From IMG/VR virus record IMGVR_UViG_3300035193_000026, positions 1 to 58,434 of that record: a DNA stretch of 58,434 nucleotides, one strand, 5' to 3'. The stretch comes from a virus. Positions 1 to 8,950 of the stretch are shown here, one piece after another. The notes below the pieces were generated by a model that was not told where the DNA came from, made no database searches, and saw nothing but the letters and a program-made list of their open reading frames with translations. The stretch's first letter is position 1, and every line of letters starts with the position of its first letter. Made by a program: the position numbers and the translations under genes.

Positions 1-79
1 CTCATTTAGAGACTTTTTTCTGTGTATGAAAAAGGAATTTTAAATCAAAGGAAATCAAAATAATCAAAAAGGTATTGAA

Positions 80-1396
80 ATGATTATAGAAAATAGAAAG
101 GTCAAAGAATTAATTCCATATATAAAGAATATTAAAAAGCATCCCCCTAAGCAGGTTAATAAGATTGCTGAATCTATAAGGCAATTTGGTTTTAACATCC
201 CAATATTATTAACAAAGGAAAATGAGATAATTGCCGGTCATGGTCGGTTATTGGCTGCTAAAAAAATAAAACTTGAAGATGTTCCATGTATTTATTTGAA
301 TGATTTAACCCCTGAACAAATAAAAGCTTTTCGTATCGCTGATAATAAGGTCGCTGAGTCAGAATGGGAGGAAGGGTTTCTAAAGGAAGAATTAGAAGAT
401 TTATATGCGATGGACTATGATCTTGAATTTACAGGTTTTGATATTCCCGAATTTAAAGACATATTAGTGGAGATATTTCCACCTGAAATAAAACAAAGAG
501 ATTATGAAGGCACTGAGGATGATTGTTTTAGTGATGAAAAAGTAAAGCATGAGATATTATTACCAGAAGATGAATTAAAAATACCTTATTGGGAGTGGAT
601 GAACTCAATGGATGAAGTATATGTCCAGTTCTCGGGTGGTAAGGATAGTATGGCTTCACTGGCAATTTGTCTTGATAATTTACCTAAAGATAAAATAAAA
701 ATATTTCATAATGCGATACCTATGGACCCTCCTGGATTAACGGAATGGGTACAAGAATTTGCAAAAAGTCTTGATATAGAATTGATAATTCCTGGTAATG
801 TTATATCAGATGAGCAACTATTTAAGACACTTAGAAAGACAGGGCTTCCTTTAAATTTCGCGAAAAGATGGTGTTTAAGGGTTTGGAAAATTCTACCTAC
901 AAATAATTATATTAAAAAAAATGGCTTACATTTAAGATCTGATATAGTTTTTGTTGAGGGGCTTAGGCGTGAAGAAGGTGGAGTTAGGGCAACAACTGAT
1001 CCTAGAAGTTTAAGGAAAATTGATAATACTATGACAGTTAGAATGTCCAGACCTATTTTAGATATGACAGAAGATGAAGTTTTCAAAACAATAAAGGGAA
1101 AAGGTTGGAAAAGACATTGGGTTTATGATATAGGATTACCGAGATTGGGATGTATTTTTTGTTTTGCAACTAAAAGAAGAGACTGGCAGACATTAAGAGA
1201 AAATGCTCCAGAGATCTTTTTAAAATCGTTAAGAATTCTTGCTGAAGGAGCTTGTTCTAATAATGTTTCAGGTAGTGACGTTGTTTATTATTTGAGAAAA
1301 ATGTTAAGCTTAGATACGGTTGCAGGAGCCAGAAAAGATGACGGTCTCCCTCCCCGTAAACCTTGGACAGGAGACCGTAAAAGAACAGATGATTAA
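80..1396 (+). CDS. ParB-like N-terminal domain fused to a PAPS-reductase-like domain (IbrB-IbrA-like)
   Basis: This 438-residue protein has two recognisable parts. Residues about 1-110 resemble the ParB/Srx N-terminal fold, with the box IIAGHGRLLAAK (AGHGR at 52-56). Residues about 165-400 resemble the PP-loop ATPases of the PAPS reductase family, with FSGGKDS at 184-190 and a paired cysteine motif GCIFC near 356-360. In enterobacteria the two modules occur as separate proteins IbrB and IbrA, known as regulators of prophage-borne genes; here they are one chain. The biochemical role is unknown. A role in reading or chemically modifying DNA is inference only. The ATG follows AAAAAGG. The 3' end meets the convergent gene 1393-1719 with a 4-nt overlap. 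Domain calls are strong; function is open. Confidence 0.85.
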   Translation: MIIENRKVKELIPYIKNIKKHPPKQVNKIAESIRQFGFNIPILLTKENEIIAGHGRLLAAKKIKLEDVPCIYLNDLTPEQIKAFRIADNKVAESEWEEGFLKEELEDLYAMDYDLEFTGFDIPEFKDILVEIFPPEIKQRDYEGTEDDCFSDEKVKHEILLPEDELKIPYWEWMNSMDEVYVQFSGGKDSMASLAICLDNLPKDKIKIFHNAIPMDPPGLTEWVQEFAKSLDIELIIPGNVISDEQLFKTLRKTGLPLNFAKRWCLRVWKILPTNNYIKKNGLHLRSDIVFVEGLRREEGGVRATTDPRSLRKIDNTMTVRMSRPILDMTEDEVFKTIKGKGWKRHWVYDIGLPRLGCIFCFATKRRDWQTLRENAPEIFLKSLRILAEGACSNNVSGSDVVYYLRKMLSLDTVAGARKDDGLPPRKPWTGDRKRTDD

Positions 1397-1719
1397 TAAA
1401 CTTGATCTAAGAGGAAAAGGCTATTTGTTTTAGTGCGATATGAACTTTCAAAGAGGATTTTATCTATAATGCAAATAAAACAAATAGAATCAAGGCCATG
1501 TGTTTTTTTGAGGTACTTTTGTAAGCTTCGCGCCTGCCCTCTTGATTTATTGCACCATAAACCGCCTGGACCGTCCTTGCCTTTTTGTACTGGTTCGGCA
1601 GGATGATTCCATCGTTTGGGTTTATAGCTTATTATCTTACTATGTAAGAGGCCTGTACTTGTTAAATCGGGTAATAATACTACTTTATATCTGATTTTAT
1701 CCATAATTTTTTGAGGCAT
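1393..1719 (-). CDS. Hypothetical protein, 108 aa
   Basis: I do not recognise the family. The start is supported by AAGGAG seven nt upstream of the ATG on the minus strand. The protein is basic in the middle and contains single cysteines in WCNKS and ICFICI but no clear metal-binding pattern. It is the last gene of a leftward group (2454 to 1393) and converges on the ParB/PAPS-reductase fusion gene, which may suggest shared function but does not prove it. Confidence 0.6.
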   Translation of the reverse strand: MPQKIMDKIRYKVVLLPDLTSTGLLHSKIISYKPKRWNHPAEPVQKGKDGPGGLWCNKSRGQARSLQKYLKKTHGLDSICFICIIDKILFESSYRTKTNSLFLLDQVY

Positions 1720-1758
1720 AATAGTCTCCTTTGTTCTTTGACATATGATTTAATGATA

Positions 1759-1893
1759 TTATTTAGCAAGCTTTTCTTTAATGGCTTGCAAGATAAAGGC
1801 GTTGAACGATATCCCAAGATCAAAGACTTTGTGCATGATCTCAGCGTGAAGCTTTTTGGGTATCCTGATTGTTGTTGTTTTTTTGTCGTCCAT
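1759..1893 (-). CDS. Ribbon-helix-helix (Arc/CopG-like) mini-regulator, 44 aa
   Basis: A 44-codon frame preceded by GGAGGTAATT directly before the ATG. It starts with a run of threonines and TIRIPKKLHAEI, the typical beta-strand and first helix of Arc/CopG/MetJ proteins, followed by a second helix (SFNAFILQAIKEKL). Such proteins bind DNA as dimers and usually regulate their own promoter or neighbouring genes. Its leader is nearly duplicated upstream of the gene at 55192-55470, so both may be targets of one regulator. The assignment rests on motif and length only. Confidence 0.7.
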   Translation of the reverse strand: MDDKKTTTIRIPKKLHAEIMHKVFDLGISFNAFILQAIKEKLAK

Positions 1894-1975
1894 AATTACC
1901 TCCGATATTTAAAGTATAAATAAACTAAAACATCAATCAATACAGTGATTAAAGGTGTTGTTATTGACGTGGTTA
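1894..1975 (-). repeat. Leader/promoter block, duplicate of 55471-55553
   Basis: Reading leftward, this block carries GTCAATAACAACAC, an AT-rich stretch TTTTAGTTTATTTA and then CTTTAAATATCGGAGGTAATT before the RHH start. The block upstream of 55470 has the same elements in the same order with small indels. Both keep a TTGA element 17 nt before TTTAAA and end in an identical GGAGGTAATTATG. This is a duplicated promoter and ribosome-binding unit. Confidence 0.6.
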
Positions 1976-2230
1976 AACCTTTGCAAAATTAGACCAGCAA
2001 TAATCAACAATCTCTTTAGGCGCTTGAGTTGATGGAGTTGGAGCTGACCCCGACCAATAATTAGTATTGGGTAGACCTGCGGCTCTTATGGCTCTGGTAA
2101 AGCCAGCATTGCCAACTACGTCCCATCCTGTAGCCGGTCGTTTATTGCGGCAATCAGGGTCAGGATATGATTTATTGTTAAATTTAGATTTAAGTATATC
2201 AGCCATTTCGTTTATTGTGTATTTTTCCAT
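1973..2230 (-). CDS. Hypothetical protein, 85 aa
   Basis: The ATG is preceded by AAAGG with a nine-nt gap. The first residues (YTINEMADILKSKF) could form a helix; the middle is rich in Gly, Trp and Asn (TGWDVVGNAGFTRAIRAAGLP) and the C-terminus is a proline-rich linker followed by a short helix. I do not recognise the family. It belongs to the leftward group started by the promoter at 2489-2517. Confidence 0.6.
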   Translation of the reverse strand: MEKYTINEMADILKSKFNNKSYPDPDCRNKRPATGWDVVGNAGFTRAIRAAGLPNTNYWSGSAPTPSTQAPKEIVDYCWSNFAKV

Positions 2231-2277
2231 TTTATCAACCTTTCCAGCCTTTTAAAGACGTGCTGAGGTCGGAAGGG

Positions 2278-2454
2278 TTAGTTAATCTGAGTAAAAATAC
2301 CTTTATTGATCATCCATTCTAATTTAGGGCGGTTAAACTTAGTAATTTCACCTGTTTCAATGTTTTTAGTTGTTGCAACTTTTTTATTGCAAGTAGTTAT
2401 TTCAATTTTAAACCCTTTTTCATTGTGTTTGTATGTATTTGATATTAATTTCAT
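2278..2454 (-). CDS. Hypothetical protein, 58 aa
   Basis: First gene of the leftward group. The start is fixed by AAGGAG seven nt before the ATG. The product is basic, contains one cysteine, and has beta-rich spacing (FKIEITTCNKKVATTKN). No family recognised. It lies directly downstream of a strong sigma70-like promoter at 2489-2517 and is divergent from the terminase operon. Confidence 0.65.
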   Translation of the reverse strand: MKLISNTYKHNEKGFKIEITTCNKKVATTKNIETGEITKFNRPKLEWMINKGIFTQIN

Positions 2455-2488
2455 GGCTGACTCCTTATTAATCGTTAATGTTATATAT

Positions 2489-2517
2489 AATATACTATCA
2501 TTATATCATTGTGTCAA
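2489..2517 (-). promoter_or_regulatory. Sigma70-like promoter for the leftward group
   Basis: On the minus strand TTGACA (2512-2517) is followed after exactly 17 nt by TATATT (2489-2494). It faces the 58-aa gene at 2278-2454 and is the only clear leftward promoter between that gene and the terminase operon. Confidence 0.65.
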
Positions 2518-2595
2518 GTAAAAAAGTGATTATTTGTAATTTTTTTTTCAACATATTTAACTCAATTTAGCTAAATATAAACAAAAGGAGTAAAT

Positions 2596-3087
2596 GTGGC
2601 GCGTGGCGGATATAGACCTGGAGCAGGGCGAAAACCGGGAAAATCGAAAAAATCAAAAGAAAAAGATGAATTAAAACGTATCAAAAAGGAAGAGGCTGAA
2701 AAAATTAAGGAGATTTTGTCTTATGGAATAAAAGCTAAAACCAAAATATATAATGATTATCTTAAGCGTGTGCAAAACGGTGATAAATTAACTGCAACAG
2801 AAATCAAAACAATGGATAAGATAGAGGATGAATTAAAATCTACTATCCTGGATAAATCATTAGAAAAAAAAGAAACTGAAACACCTCTTGATTTTATGCT
2901 GAGGATAATGAACGATCCTAATCAGGAACAATCTACTCGCGAACGTATGGCTGTGGCCGCTGCTCCATATATCCATAGTAGAAAAAGTGAGGGTATAGGA
3001 AAAAAAGAAGATATAGCCCAAAAAGCAGAGGATGTCGCAAAGACTAAGTTTGGAACATGGGAAAGTCCTTTGAAGGTGGTTAAGTGA
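2596..3087 (+). CDS. terS: Terminase small subunit
   Basis: A 163-residue protein beginning with RGGYRPGAGRKPG, an N-terminal signature common in phage small terminases, followed by a lysine-rich helix and a long helical region. The start is GTG, chosen because AAAGGAG sits five nt upstream; an ATG two bases earlier is out of frame. Small terminase binds the packaging site and recruits the large subunit. It overlaps the large terminase gene by GTGA (3084-3087), indicating translational coupling. This is the first gene of the late operon. Confidence 0.85.
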   Translation: MARGGYRPGAGRKPGKSKKSKEKDELKRIKKEEAEKIKEILSYGIKAKTKIYNDYLKRVQNGDKLTATEIKTMDKIEDELKSTILDKSLEKKETETPLDFMLRIMNDPNQEQSTRERMAVAAAPYIHSRKSEGIGKKEDIAQKAEDVAKTKFGTWESPLKVVK

Positions 3088-4805
3088 TAGAATGGAATAC
3101 ATCTTGCCCTGACTGGGAGGATCGAATAATAAAAGGTGAGAGTTTAATTCCTTTTGATCCGTTATTCCCCGAGAGTGCGAAAAAAGCATTGGAGATATTC
3201 TGCTCCCTTAGAATAGTTGATCAACCCGGAAGGCCTACTTTTGGTGAAATAAGCCCTAAATGGGTTTTGGATTTCGTTGCGGCTGTATTTGGGGCATACG
3301 ACCAAAATACTGGTATACAGCATATTAAAGAATATTTTTTGATGATTGGAAAGAAAAACGGTAAGAGCACGCTGGCTTCAGGGGTAATGATGACTGCCCT
3401 TATATTGAATTTAAGGGAATCTGCTGAATTTATAGTATTGGCTCCAACTGTAAAAGTTGCTAATAACTCTTTTCAGCCTGCATATGATATGTGTCGTAAA
3501 GATGTCGATGAAGATTTAAATAGTTTGTTGCACGATCAAGCACATTTAAAAAAAATAACAAACAGGAATACGAAAGCATGGCTTAATGTTGTAGCTGCGG
3601 ATAGTGGCACGGTAGCGGGAATAAAAGGCTCCGGCCATTTTATTGATGAGCTTTGGGAGTTCGGAAGCGGTAATAATGCTAAAAATATGATCAGGGAAGC
3701 TACTGGAGGTATGGCATCCAGGCCGGAGGGCTTTATAATATGGGCTACAACCCAGAGTGACAATCCTCCCGCCGGTATATTCAAGGAAAAATTAGACTAT
3801 GCCCGAAAAGTTAGAGATGGTAAAATAAAAGATAATCAATTTTTACCTGTCATATACGAGTTTCCTGAAAAGATTATTAAAGAGAGCAGACACTTAAATC
3901 CAAAAATGTTTTACGTAACTAATCCAAATATGGGCGTTTCAGTTGATGAAGGTTTTCTTCAAAGAGAATTTAAAAAGGCACAAGAAGCAGGCAAGGATTC
4001 AATGCAAGGCTTTCTTGCAAAACATCTTAACATAGAAATAGATGTATCACTAAAAACTCAGAACTGGGCGGGTGCTGAATTTTGGGAGGATGCTAAAAAT
4101 ATTGTGGACCTTGATATTATTTTGCAGGAATCTGAGGTTATTGAGATCGGGATTGATGGCGGGGGGTTGGACGATCTTTTAGGTTTTGCTGTTATTGGCA
4201 GGGATGCTTCAACCGGAATATGGCGGCTATGGGTGAGGGCATGGGCCAATCTAATAGCACTGGAAAGACGTAAATCTGAAGCCGATCGTTACAGGGATTT
4301 TGAAAAAGACGGGGATTTAATTATTGTTGAGGAAATAGGTGAAGATATTAAGCAGTTGGGTGAACTCGTAAGGAAATGCGAAAAATCCGGTTTACTTGAC
4401 CGGATAGGAGTTGATCAGGCTGGAATAGGAACTATTGTTGATGAGCTTGAAGCAGGAGACGAAAACGAAGAATATGCAATAGATCATGACAGGATAATTG
4501 GGATCCCGCAGGGTTGGCGCCTAAATGGTGCCATAAAGACAGCTGGAATAAAGATAGCCGGTAAAGGTATGGTTCATGGGGGGCAAAGGCTGATGTCCTG
4601 GTGTGTAGGAAATGCGAAGGAAGAACAGAAAGGTAACGCTATTGCAATAACTAAACAGACATGCGGAACGGGCAAAATAGATCCGTTTATGGCTATGCTT
4701 AATGCGGTTACTCTTATGGCCATGAACCCAATAGCAAAGGCAGTTAAATCAGCATATAATGATATGACACCCGAAGAAATAGAAGATAGCACATTAACTT
4801 TTTAA
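3084..4805 (+). CDS. terL: Terminase large subunit
   Basis: A 573-residue packaging motor and headful/cos nuclease. The ATPase domain has a Walker-A-like GKKNGKST at 89-96, a following PT motif and a Walker B HFIDELWE at 185-192. The C-terminal RNase-H-like nuclease shows IGIDGGGLDD near 356, IGVDQAG near 442 and a late DPF before a helix. Length and order fit the HK97/P27 type of large terminase. It acts at the portal vertex to pump DNA into proheads. GTG start, coupled to the small terminase. Confidence 0.95.
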   Translation: MIEWNTSCPDWEDRIIKGESLIPFDPLFPESAKKALEIFCSLRIVDQPGRPTFGEISPKWVLDFVAAVFGAYDQNTGIQHIKEYFLMIGKKNGKSTLASGVMMTALILNLRESAEFIVLAPTVKVANNSFQPAYDMCRKDVDEDLNSLLHDQAHLKKITNRNTKAWLNVVAADSGTVAGIKGSGHFIDELWEFGSGNNAKNMIREATGGMASRPEGFIIWATTQSDNPPAGIFKEKLDYARKVRDGKIKDNQFLPVIYEFPEKIIKESRHLNPKMFYVTNPNMGVSVDEGFLQREFKKAQEAGKDSMQGFLAKHLNIEIDVSLKTQNWAGAEFWEDAKNIVDLDIILQESEVIEIGIDGGGLDDLLGFAVIGRDASTGIWRLWVRAWANLIALERRKSEADRYRDFEKDGDLIIVEEIGEDIKQLGELVRKCEKSGLLDRIGVDQAGIGTIVDELEAGDENEEYAIDHDRIIGIPQGWRLNGAIKTAGIKIAGKGMVHGGQRLMSWCVGNAKEEQKGNAIAITKQTCGTGKIDPFMAMLNAVTLMAMNPIAKAVKSAYNDMTPEEIEDSTLTF

Positions 4806-4814
4806 GGAGAAGAC

Positions 4815-5069
4815 ATGGCAAAGAGAGGACCAAAACCAAAAAATGAAGCTGGACGTAAGCCGCTGAATACAAAAGATTATCCTGATACGATACCAGATAA
4901 TAACTTACCCGATAAGGCTTTGTTTAATATCCAGGAAGTAGAGGTATATTTTGGAATAACACGGCCAACAGTTAATAGGTGGTGTTTGCACGGGATATTA
5001 ACTGCTATCGAAAAAGGTGGTAATATCTATATAACACGTGAGTCTATGTTGAAGTGCAAGCTGAAATAA
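4815..5069 (+). CDS. Helix-turn-helix, excisionase-like DNA-binding protein
   Basis: 84 residues. The N-terminus is a basic tail (KRGPKPKNEAGRKP); residues about 35-80 match the MerR/excisionase winged helix (FNIQEVEVYFGITRPTVNRWCLHG followed by a strand ending in ITRESM). It starts nine nt after the large terminase stop with GGAG upstream. Proteins like this between terminase and portal may be packaging accessory factors or small-terminase-like DNA binders; the exact role is not shown. Confidence 0.7.
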   Translation: MAKRGPKPKNEAGRKPLNTKDYPDTIPDNNLPDKALFNIQEVEVYFGITRPTVNRWCLHGILTAIEKGGNIYITRESMLKCKLK

Positions 5070-5241
5070 TTCTATCTAAATTATAAAAATAAGCATATAG
5101 CTTTTTAGAATGATATCCAAAATGTATATTATTTTTAATTAATGTATATTAATATTACAAGTAATTGATTTTACTATAAAAAAACCTTTACAATTCTCTC
5201 CTAAAATAAGAAAATAAGAAAAAACTAAACTGGGAGAACCT

Positions 5242-5448
5242 ATGAATTTAAAAAGACCTGCATGGGGCAAGGTTTTATCAGCCCCATTTAAATGGTTTTG
5301 GAAGTCTTTTGATATCCGGGATTTATTTTTATTTGGCGGTTTGGGTGCTGTAGGTTATGGGATATATCTAGAATGGGGTTTATCGTGGGCCATGCTTGTA
5401 CCCGGAGGGATGTTAATGTTAATCGGTTATTTAATGAAGGATAAATAG
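5242..5448 (+). CDS. Small membrane protein, two predicted TM segments, 68 aa
   Basis: The start follows GGGAG. After a basic amphipathic N-terminus with several tryptophans there are two hydrophobic stretches (DLFLFGGLGAVGYGIYL and AMLVPGGMLMLIGYLM) and a short charged tail. It lies between terminase and portal; its TAG overlaps the GTG of the portal gene. The function is unknown. The preceding 172 nt (5070-5241) are AT-rich with no gene or clear signal that I can support. Confidence 0.7.
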   Translation: MNLKRPAWGKVLSAPFKWFWKSFDIRDLFLFGGLGAVGYGIYLEWGLSWAMLVPGGMLMLIGYLMKDK

Positions 5449-6698
5449 TGGGTATAGTTTCACGCATGATAAGGCCGAGAGCTGAAGCATGGGGACCGGA
5501 TGACGATAGATGGTATAATCCCGGTGGTAGTTATTATGGTGGGGTTCCTTTGCCTGACATGGTCGGTGGCAGCGAGAATGCTATGCGGCTTATAACCGTT
5601 CAAAATTGTGTAAGGGTTCGTGCATATACTATATCTCAATTACCTTGCCATGTCATGGAAAAGAAGGGCAAGGAGCGCATTCAAGCCACAGATTTTTATC
5701 TTTATGAAAAACTGCATGATCAACCCAATGATTGGATGACTGCTTCTGAGTTTTGGGGTATGGCTGAAGCTCATGTATGTTTGCGTGGAAATTTTATAGC
5801 TTATAAATTAGGCATAGAAAACAGGCCTATTCAACAGTTAATACCACTAAAAACTGACGCTGTATCAAAAATAGAACAAAACGATGACTATTCATTGTCT
5901 TACCATATTCGATTTAAAAGTGGCGAAATAAGAGAAATACCGGGTAGTAAATTTTTACATTTAAGAGGCTTGACACTCGATGGTATAAATGGGGTTAATC
6001 CTATTGAGTACGCACGTGAGACAATAAGTAATGGAGCGTCAAGTAATACATTTTTAAGCAATTTTTTTAACAAAGGGTTACATCCTGGAGCGATATTCAA
6101 GCATAAATTACCTTTGAATGCCCCTGCTCATGCTAATAAGAAAGCCGAACTTAAAAAGAAATATCAAGGACTTGGCAAATCATGGGAAATGATGTTGATA
6201 GATGAGGGTATGGAAGTAGAATTTCCTACGGTAAAACTTGTTGACGCGCAATTCCTTGAACAGATGAAAATGAATGAGGCTCAAATTGCTGGTTTATTTC
6301 GTGTGCCTCTTATGCTTATACAATCAGGGTCTAATGTACCTACTTACGCGAGTTCGGAACAGTTTATGATATCTTATGCAATTTATGGGGTTACTCCAGA
6401 TTGTGTTAATTACGAAAAAGCTGTTAATCGGGATCTTATGACTAAGGATGAGCGTAAAAAATATTATACCAAATTTAATATTAATTCTTTGATGAGAGGA
6501 AGCATGGCTGAAAGGTCTAAATATTATCAGACTATGGTTAATACTGAAATATTATCGCCCGATGAATGCAGAGATTTAGAGGACCTCAGCCCTAGACCTG
6601 ATGGTAAAGGTGGCGAATACAGGACAAGGACGTCCACGGTTAAAGAGTCTGACTCTAGTAATGATGATAGTAAACAGGAGAATAAAGATGAAACTTAG
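5448..6698 (+). CDS. Portal protein (HK97 family)
   Basis: 416 residues with GTG start overlapping the preceding TAG. Recognisable portal features include NCVRVRAYTISQLPCHVM, the LYEKLHDQPNDWMTASEFW segment and the region around PLMLIQSG. The portal forms the dodecameric ring at the packaging vertex that docks terminase and later the connector. The C-terminal 40 residues are acidic, polar and probably disordered. It overlaps the protease gene by 11 nt. Confidence 0.92.
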   Translation: MGIVSRMIRPRAEAWGPDDDRWYNPGGSYYGGVPLPDMVGGSENAMRLITVQNCVRVRAYTISQLPCHVMEKKGKERIQATDFYLYEKLHDQPNDWMTASEFWGMAEAHVCLRGNFIAYKLGIENRPIQQLIPLKTDAVSKIEQNDDYSLSYHIRFKSGEIREIPGSKFLHLRGLTLDGINGVNPIEYARETISNGASSNTFLSNFFNKGLHPGAIFKHKLPLNAPAHANKKAELKKKYQGLGKSWEMMLIDEGMEVEFPTVKLVDAQFLEQMKMNEAQIAGLFRVPLMLIQSGSNVPTYASSEQFMISYAIYGVTPDCVNYEKAVNRDLMTKDERKKYYTKFNINSLMRGSMAERSKYYQTMVNTEILSPDECRDLEDLSPRPDGKGGEYRTRTSTVKESDSSNDDSKQENKDET

Positions 6699-7536
6699 AT
6701 ACCGGAATGAACGCAACGCAAAAATATTAAGCACATTATATGAAAAACCTCTTGATAAACCTGATTGGTTTAAAATCAATGATGAAGCTGAAGAGGTTGA
6801 GATCCTTGTGTACGATGTGATCGGCTGGCCCTGGTTAGATGCTAATATGCTTGTAAGTCAGATCAATGAATATAAAGGTAGACCGCTTAATTTTGCAATA
6901 AATTCTCCCGGTGGTGATGTTATCGACGCAATCGCCATATTGAACGCCATGAAAAGACATGATGCTAAAGTATCGGTTCGTATTGATTCATTGGCAGCAA
7001 GTAGCGCGACTATTATTTCTATGGGTGGTCAGGAAATAAGTGCATACAAAAATTCAACTTTCATGATTCATAATCCGTGGTCAATCGCTATCGGTAACGA
7101 GTTTGACATGGAAGAAATGCGGGATATTCTTAAACAGTTCGGTTCTCAGATACTTGATATTTACACTGAAAAAGCCACAATTGGAAAACGTGCCATAAAA
7201 AGTTTAATGGACGGTACGGATAAAAGAGATGGTACATGGATGACCGCAAAAGAGGCAAAAGAAAAAGGTTTTATCGATAATATTATCGAAAATGACAGCC
7301 AGGTGAAAGCTAATTTGAATATCCCCATTTTTTCAGGGATACCGGATAATATTATACAATCAAATAAAAATGAACCAACGATAAGGGATGCTGAAAAAGC
7401 CCTCCGAGACGTGGGCTTATCAAATAAAGAAGCCAAAGCAATTCTAGCGGGAGGCTGGAAAGGCAGAGGTGAGGGTCAACGAGAAGTTGAACAAATCAAT
7501 GAAATAAACGACTTAATAAAATCAATACCAATTTAA
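6688..7536 (+). CDS. ClpP-type head maturation protease
   Basis: 282 residues from the ATG at 6688, chosen over longer in-frame options because CAGGAG lies seven nt upstream and the family begins near this point. Serine protease motifs are visible: SPGGDV (oxyanion loop) near 73, the nucleophile in SLAASSATI near residue 105, and the histidine in FMIHNP at 128. It processes the capsid protein and its N-terminal scaffold region inside the prohead. It is followed by the capsid gene, as in HK97-like head modules. Confidence 0.92.
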   Translation: MKLRYRNERNAKILSTLYEKPLDKPDWFKINDEAEEVEILVYDVIGWPWLDANMLVSQINEYKGRPLNFAINSPGGDVIDAIAILNAMKRHDAKVSVRIDSLAASSATIISMGGQEISAYKNSTFMIHNPWSIAIGNEFDMEEMRDILKQFGSQILDIYTEKATIGKRAIKSLMDGTDKRDGTWMTAKEAKEKGFIDNIIENDSQVKANLNIPIFSGIPDNIIQSNKNEPTIRDAEKALRDVGLSNKEAKAILAGGWKGRGEGQREVEQINEINDLIKSIPI

Positions 7537-7548
7537 AGGAGAAAAACT

Positions 7549-8907
7549 ATGGATTATGAAGCTCTTAAGAAATCAATAGAGGATGTAAAAGACGCTATTG
7601 AAAGACGAAACAAGGCTTTTGAGGATTTCAAGGTTGAAAACGACACACGGTTGAAAGAAATCGAAGCCAAAGGACACGCTGACCCGCTTTTACAGGACAA
7701 AGTTGAAAAGATTGCTGCTGATATAGCCGATCTTGAGACAGTGCGCCAGCAGCTTGAATCTATTGAGAAATCAGTAGCCAACATGGAAGCTAAAGGCATA
7801 AATGGCAATGGTGGTGAATCGAATGCTATATACAAATCTATAGGCGAACAGCTTAAGGATGTTGTGACCCTTGGAATGCCGGATGCGAGTACATCAGCAA
7901 AAGCTGAAGCGATGGACAGGCTTAATAAAGTCAAGGCTGCTGCTTCCGGGGCAAACGAGTCTATACCAAGTGAAGGTGGATTTCTTGTTGAAAAGGATTC
8001 TGCTGATATGCTTGGCGATCAGGCTATAGCCACAGGCCTTCTTTCACAGGATTGTTTTGAAGTTCCTATCAGTTCAAATTCAAACGGGCTTAAGCTTAAA
8101 TTGATGGATGAAACAAGCCGTGCTAATGGATCAAGGTTCGGTGGAATACAGGTTTACTGGGAAGGTGAAGCCGATACAACCACAGCGACAAAGCCCAAAT
8201 TCAGGCAGGCAGAATGGCAGCTTAAAAAGCTTATGGGTATCATGTATGCTACTGAAGAGCTTATCAATGACGCTCCGGCACTTACCGCACTTGTAAACAG
8301 GTGGTTTCCGATGGAATTTGGATTCAAGGTTGACGATGGCATTGTAAATGGTACAGGGGCAGGTATGCCATTGGGTATCGTAAATGCTGGAAGTACGGTT
8401 TCTCAGGCAGTAAGAACAGGACAGGGAACAAGGGCCAACAATGACAATAAAGTTATTTATGAGAATATTGTTGACATGTATGCCCGGTTACTTAATTCGA
8501 GTGACCCACGCGCCAAGTGGTATATAAACAGGGCACTTCTTCCGAGCATTATGCTTATGTCTGTTCCTGTTGGAACTGGTGGTGCTCCGGTTTTCTTGCC
8601 TCCTAACGGTGCAGCTGGTCAGCCATATATGACATTACTCAATAAACCGATTATACCGATTGAGCAGTGTCAGGCCCCCGGAACAGCAGGCGATATCATT
8701 CTTTCAGATATGAATGAATACCTGCTTATTACAAAGGGCGGAATTAATGCAGCTGCATCAATCCATGTCAGGTTCCTTTATGATGAGATGACATTCAGAT
8801 GGACTTATCGACTGGATGGTGCACCATGGAGAAATTCAACCCTTACACCTTTTAAGGGTGGGGCGTCTGCGACTCAGGGACCGAATGTAGTTCTTGCAGC
8901 ATCGTAA
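7549..8907 (+). CDS. Major capsid protein (HK97 fold) with N-terminal delta domain
   Basis: 452 residues. The first 90 or so are a charged coiled coil, the delta/scaffold domain that the ClpP-like protease normally removes. The remainder matches the HK97 capsid fold: an ANESIPSEGGFLV entry, an RFGGIQVYW strand, an E-loop/spine region with ATEELINDAPAL, NGTGAGMPLGI, and a C-terminal DMNEYLLITKGG plus FRWTYRLDGAPW. AAAGGAG precedes the ATG. It is the most abundant virion protein. Confidence 0.95.
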   Translation: MDYEALKKSIEDVKDAIERRNKAFEDFKVENDTRLKEIEAKGHADPLLQDKVEKIAADIADLETVRQQLESIEKSVANMEAKGINGNGGESNAIYKSIGEQLKDVVTLGMPDASTSAKAEAMDRLNKVKAAASGANESIPSEGGFLVEKDSADMLGDQAIATGLLSQDCFEVPISSNSNGLKLKLMDETSRANGSRFGGIQVYWEGEADTTTATKPKFRQAEWQLKKLMGIMYATEELINDAPALTALVNRWFPMEFGFKVDDGIVNGTGAGMPLGIVNAGSTVSQAVRTGQGTRANNDNKVIYENIVDMYARLLNSSDPRAKWYINRALLPSIMLMSVPVGTGGAPVFLPPNGAAGQPYMTLLNKPIIPIEQCQAPGTAGDIILSDMNEYLLITKGGINAAASIHVRFLYDEMTFRWTYRLDGAPWRNSTLTPFKGGASATQGPNVVLAAS

Positions 8908-8950
8908 TAACAAGGGGGCGTAATGCCCCTATATAATAAAGGAGAAAAAT

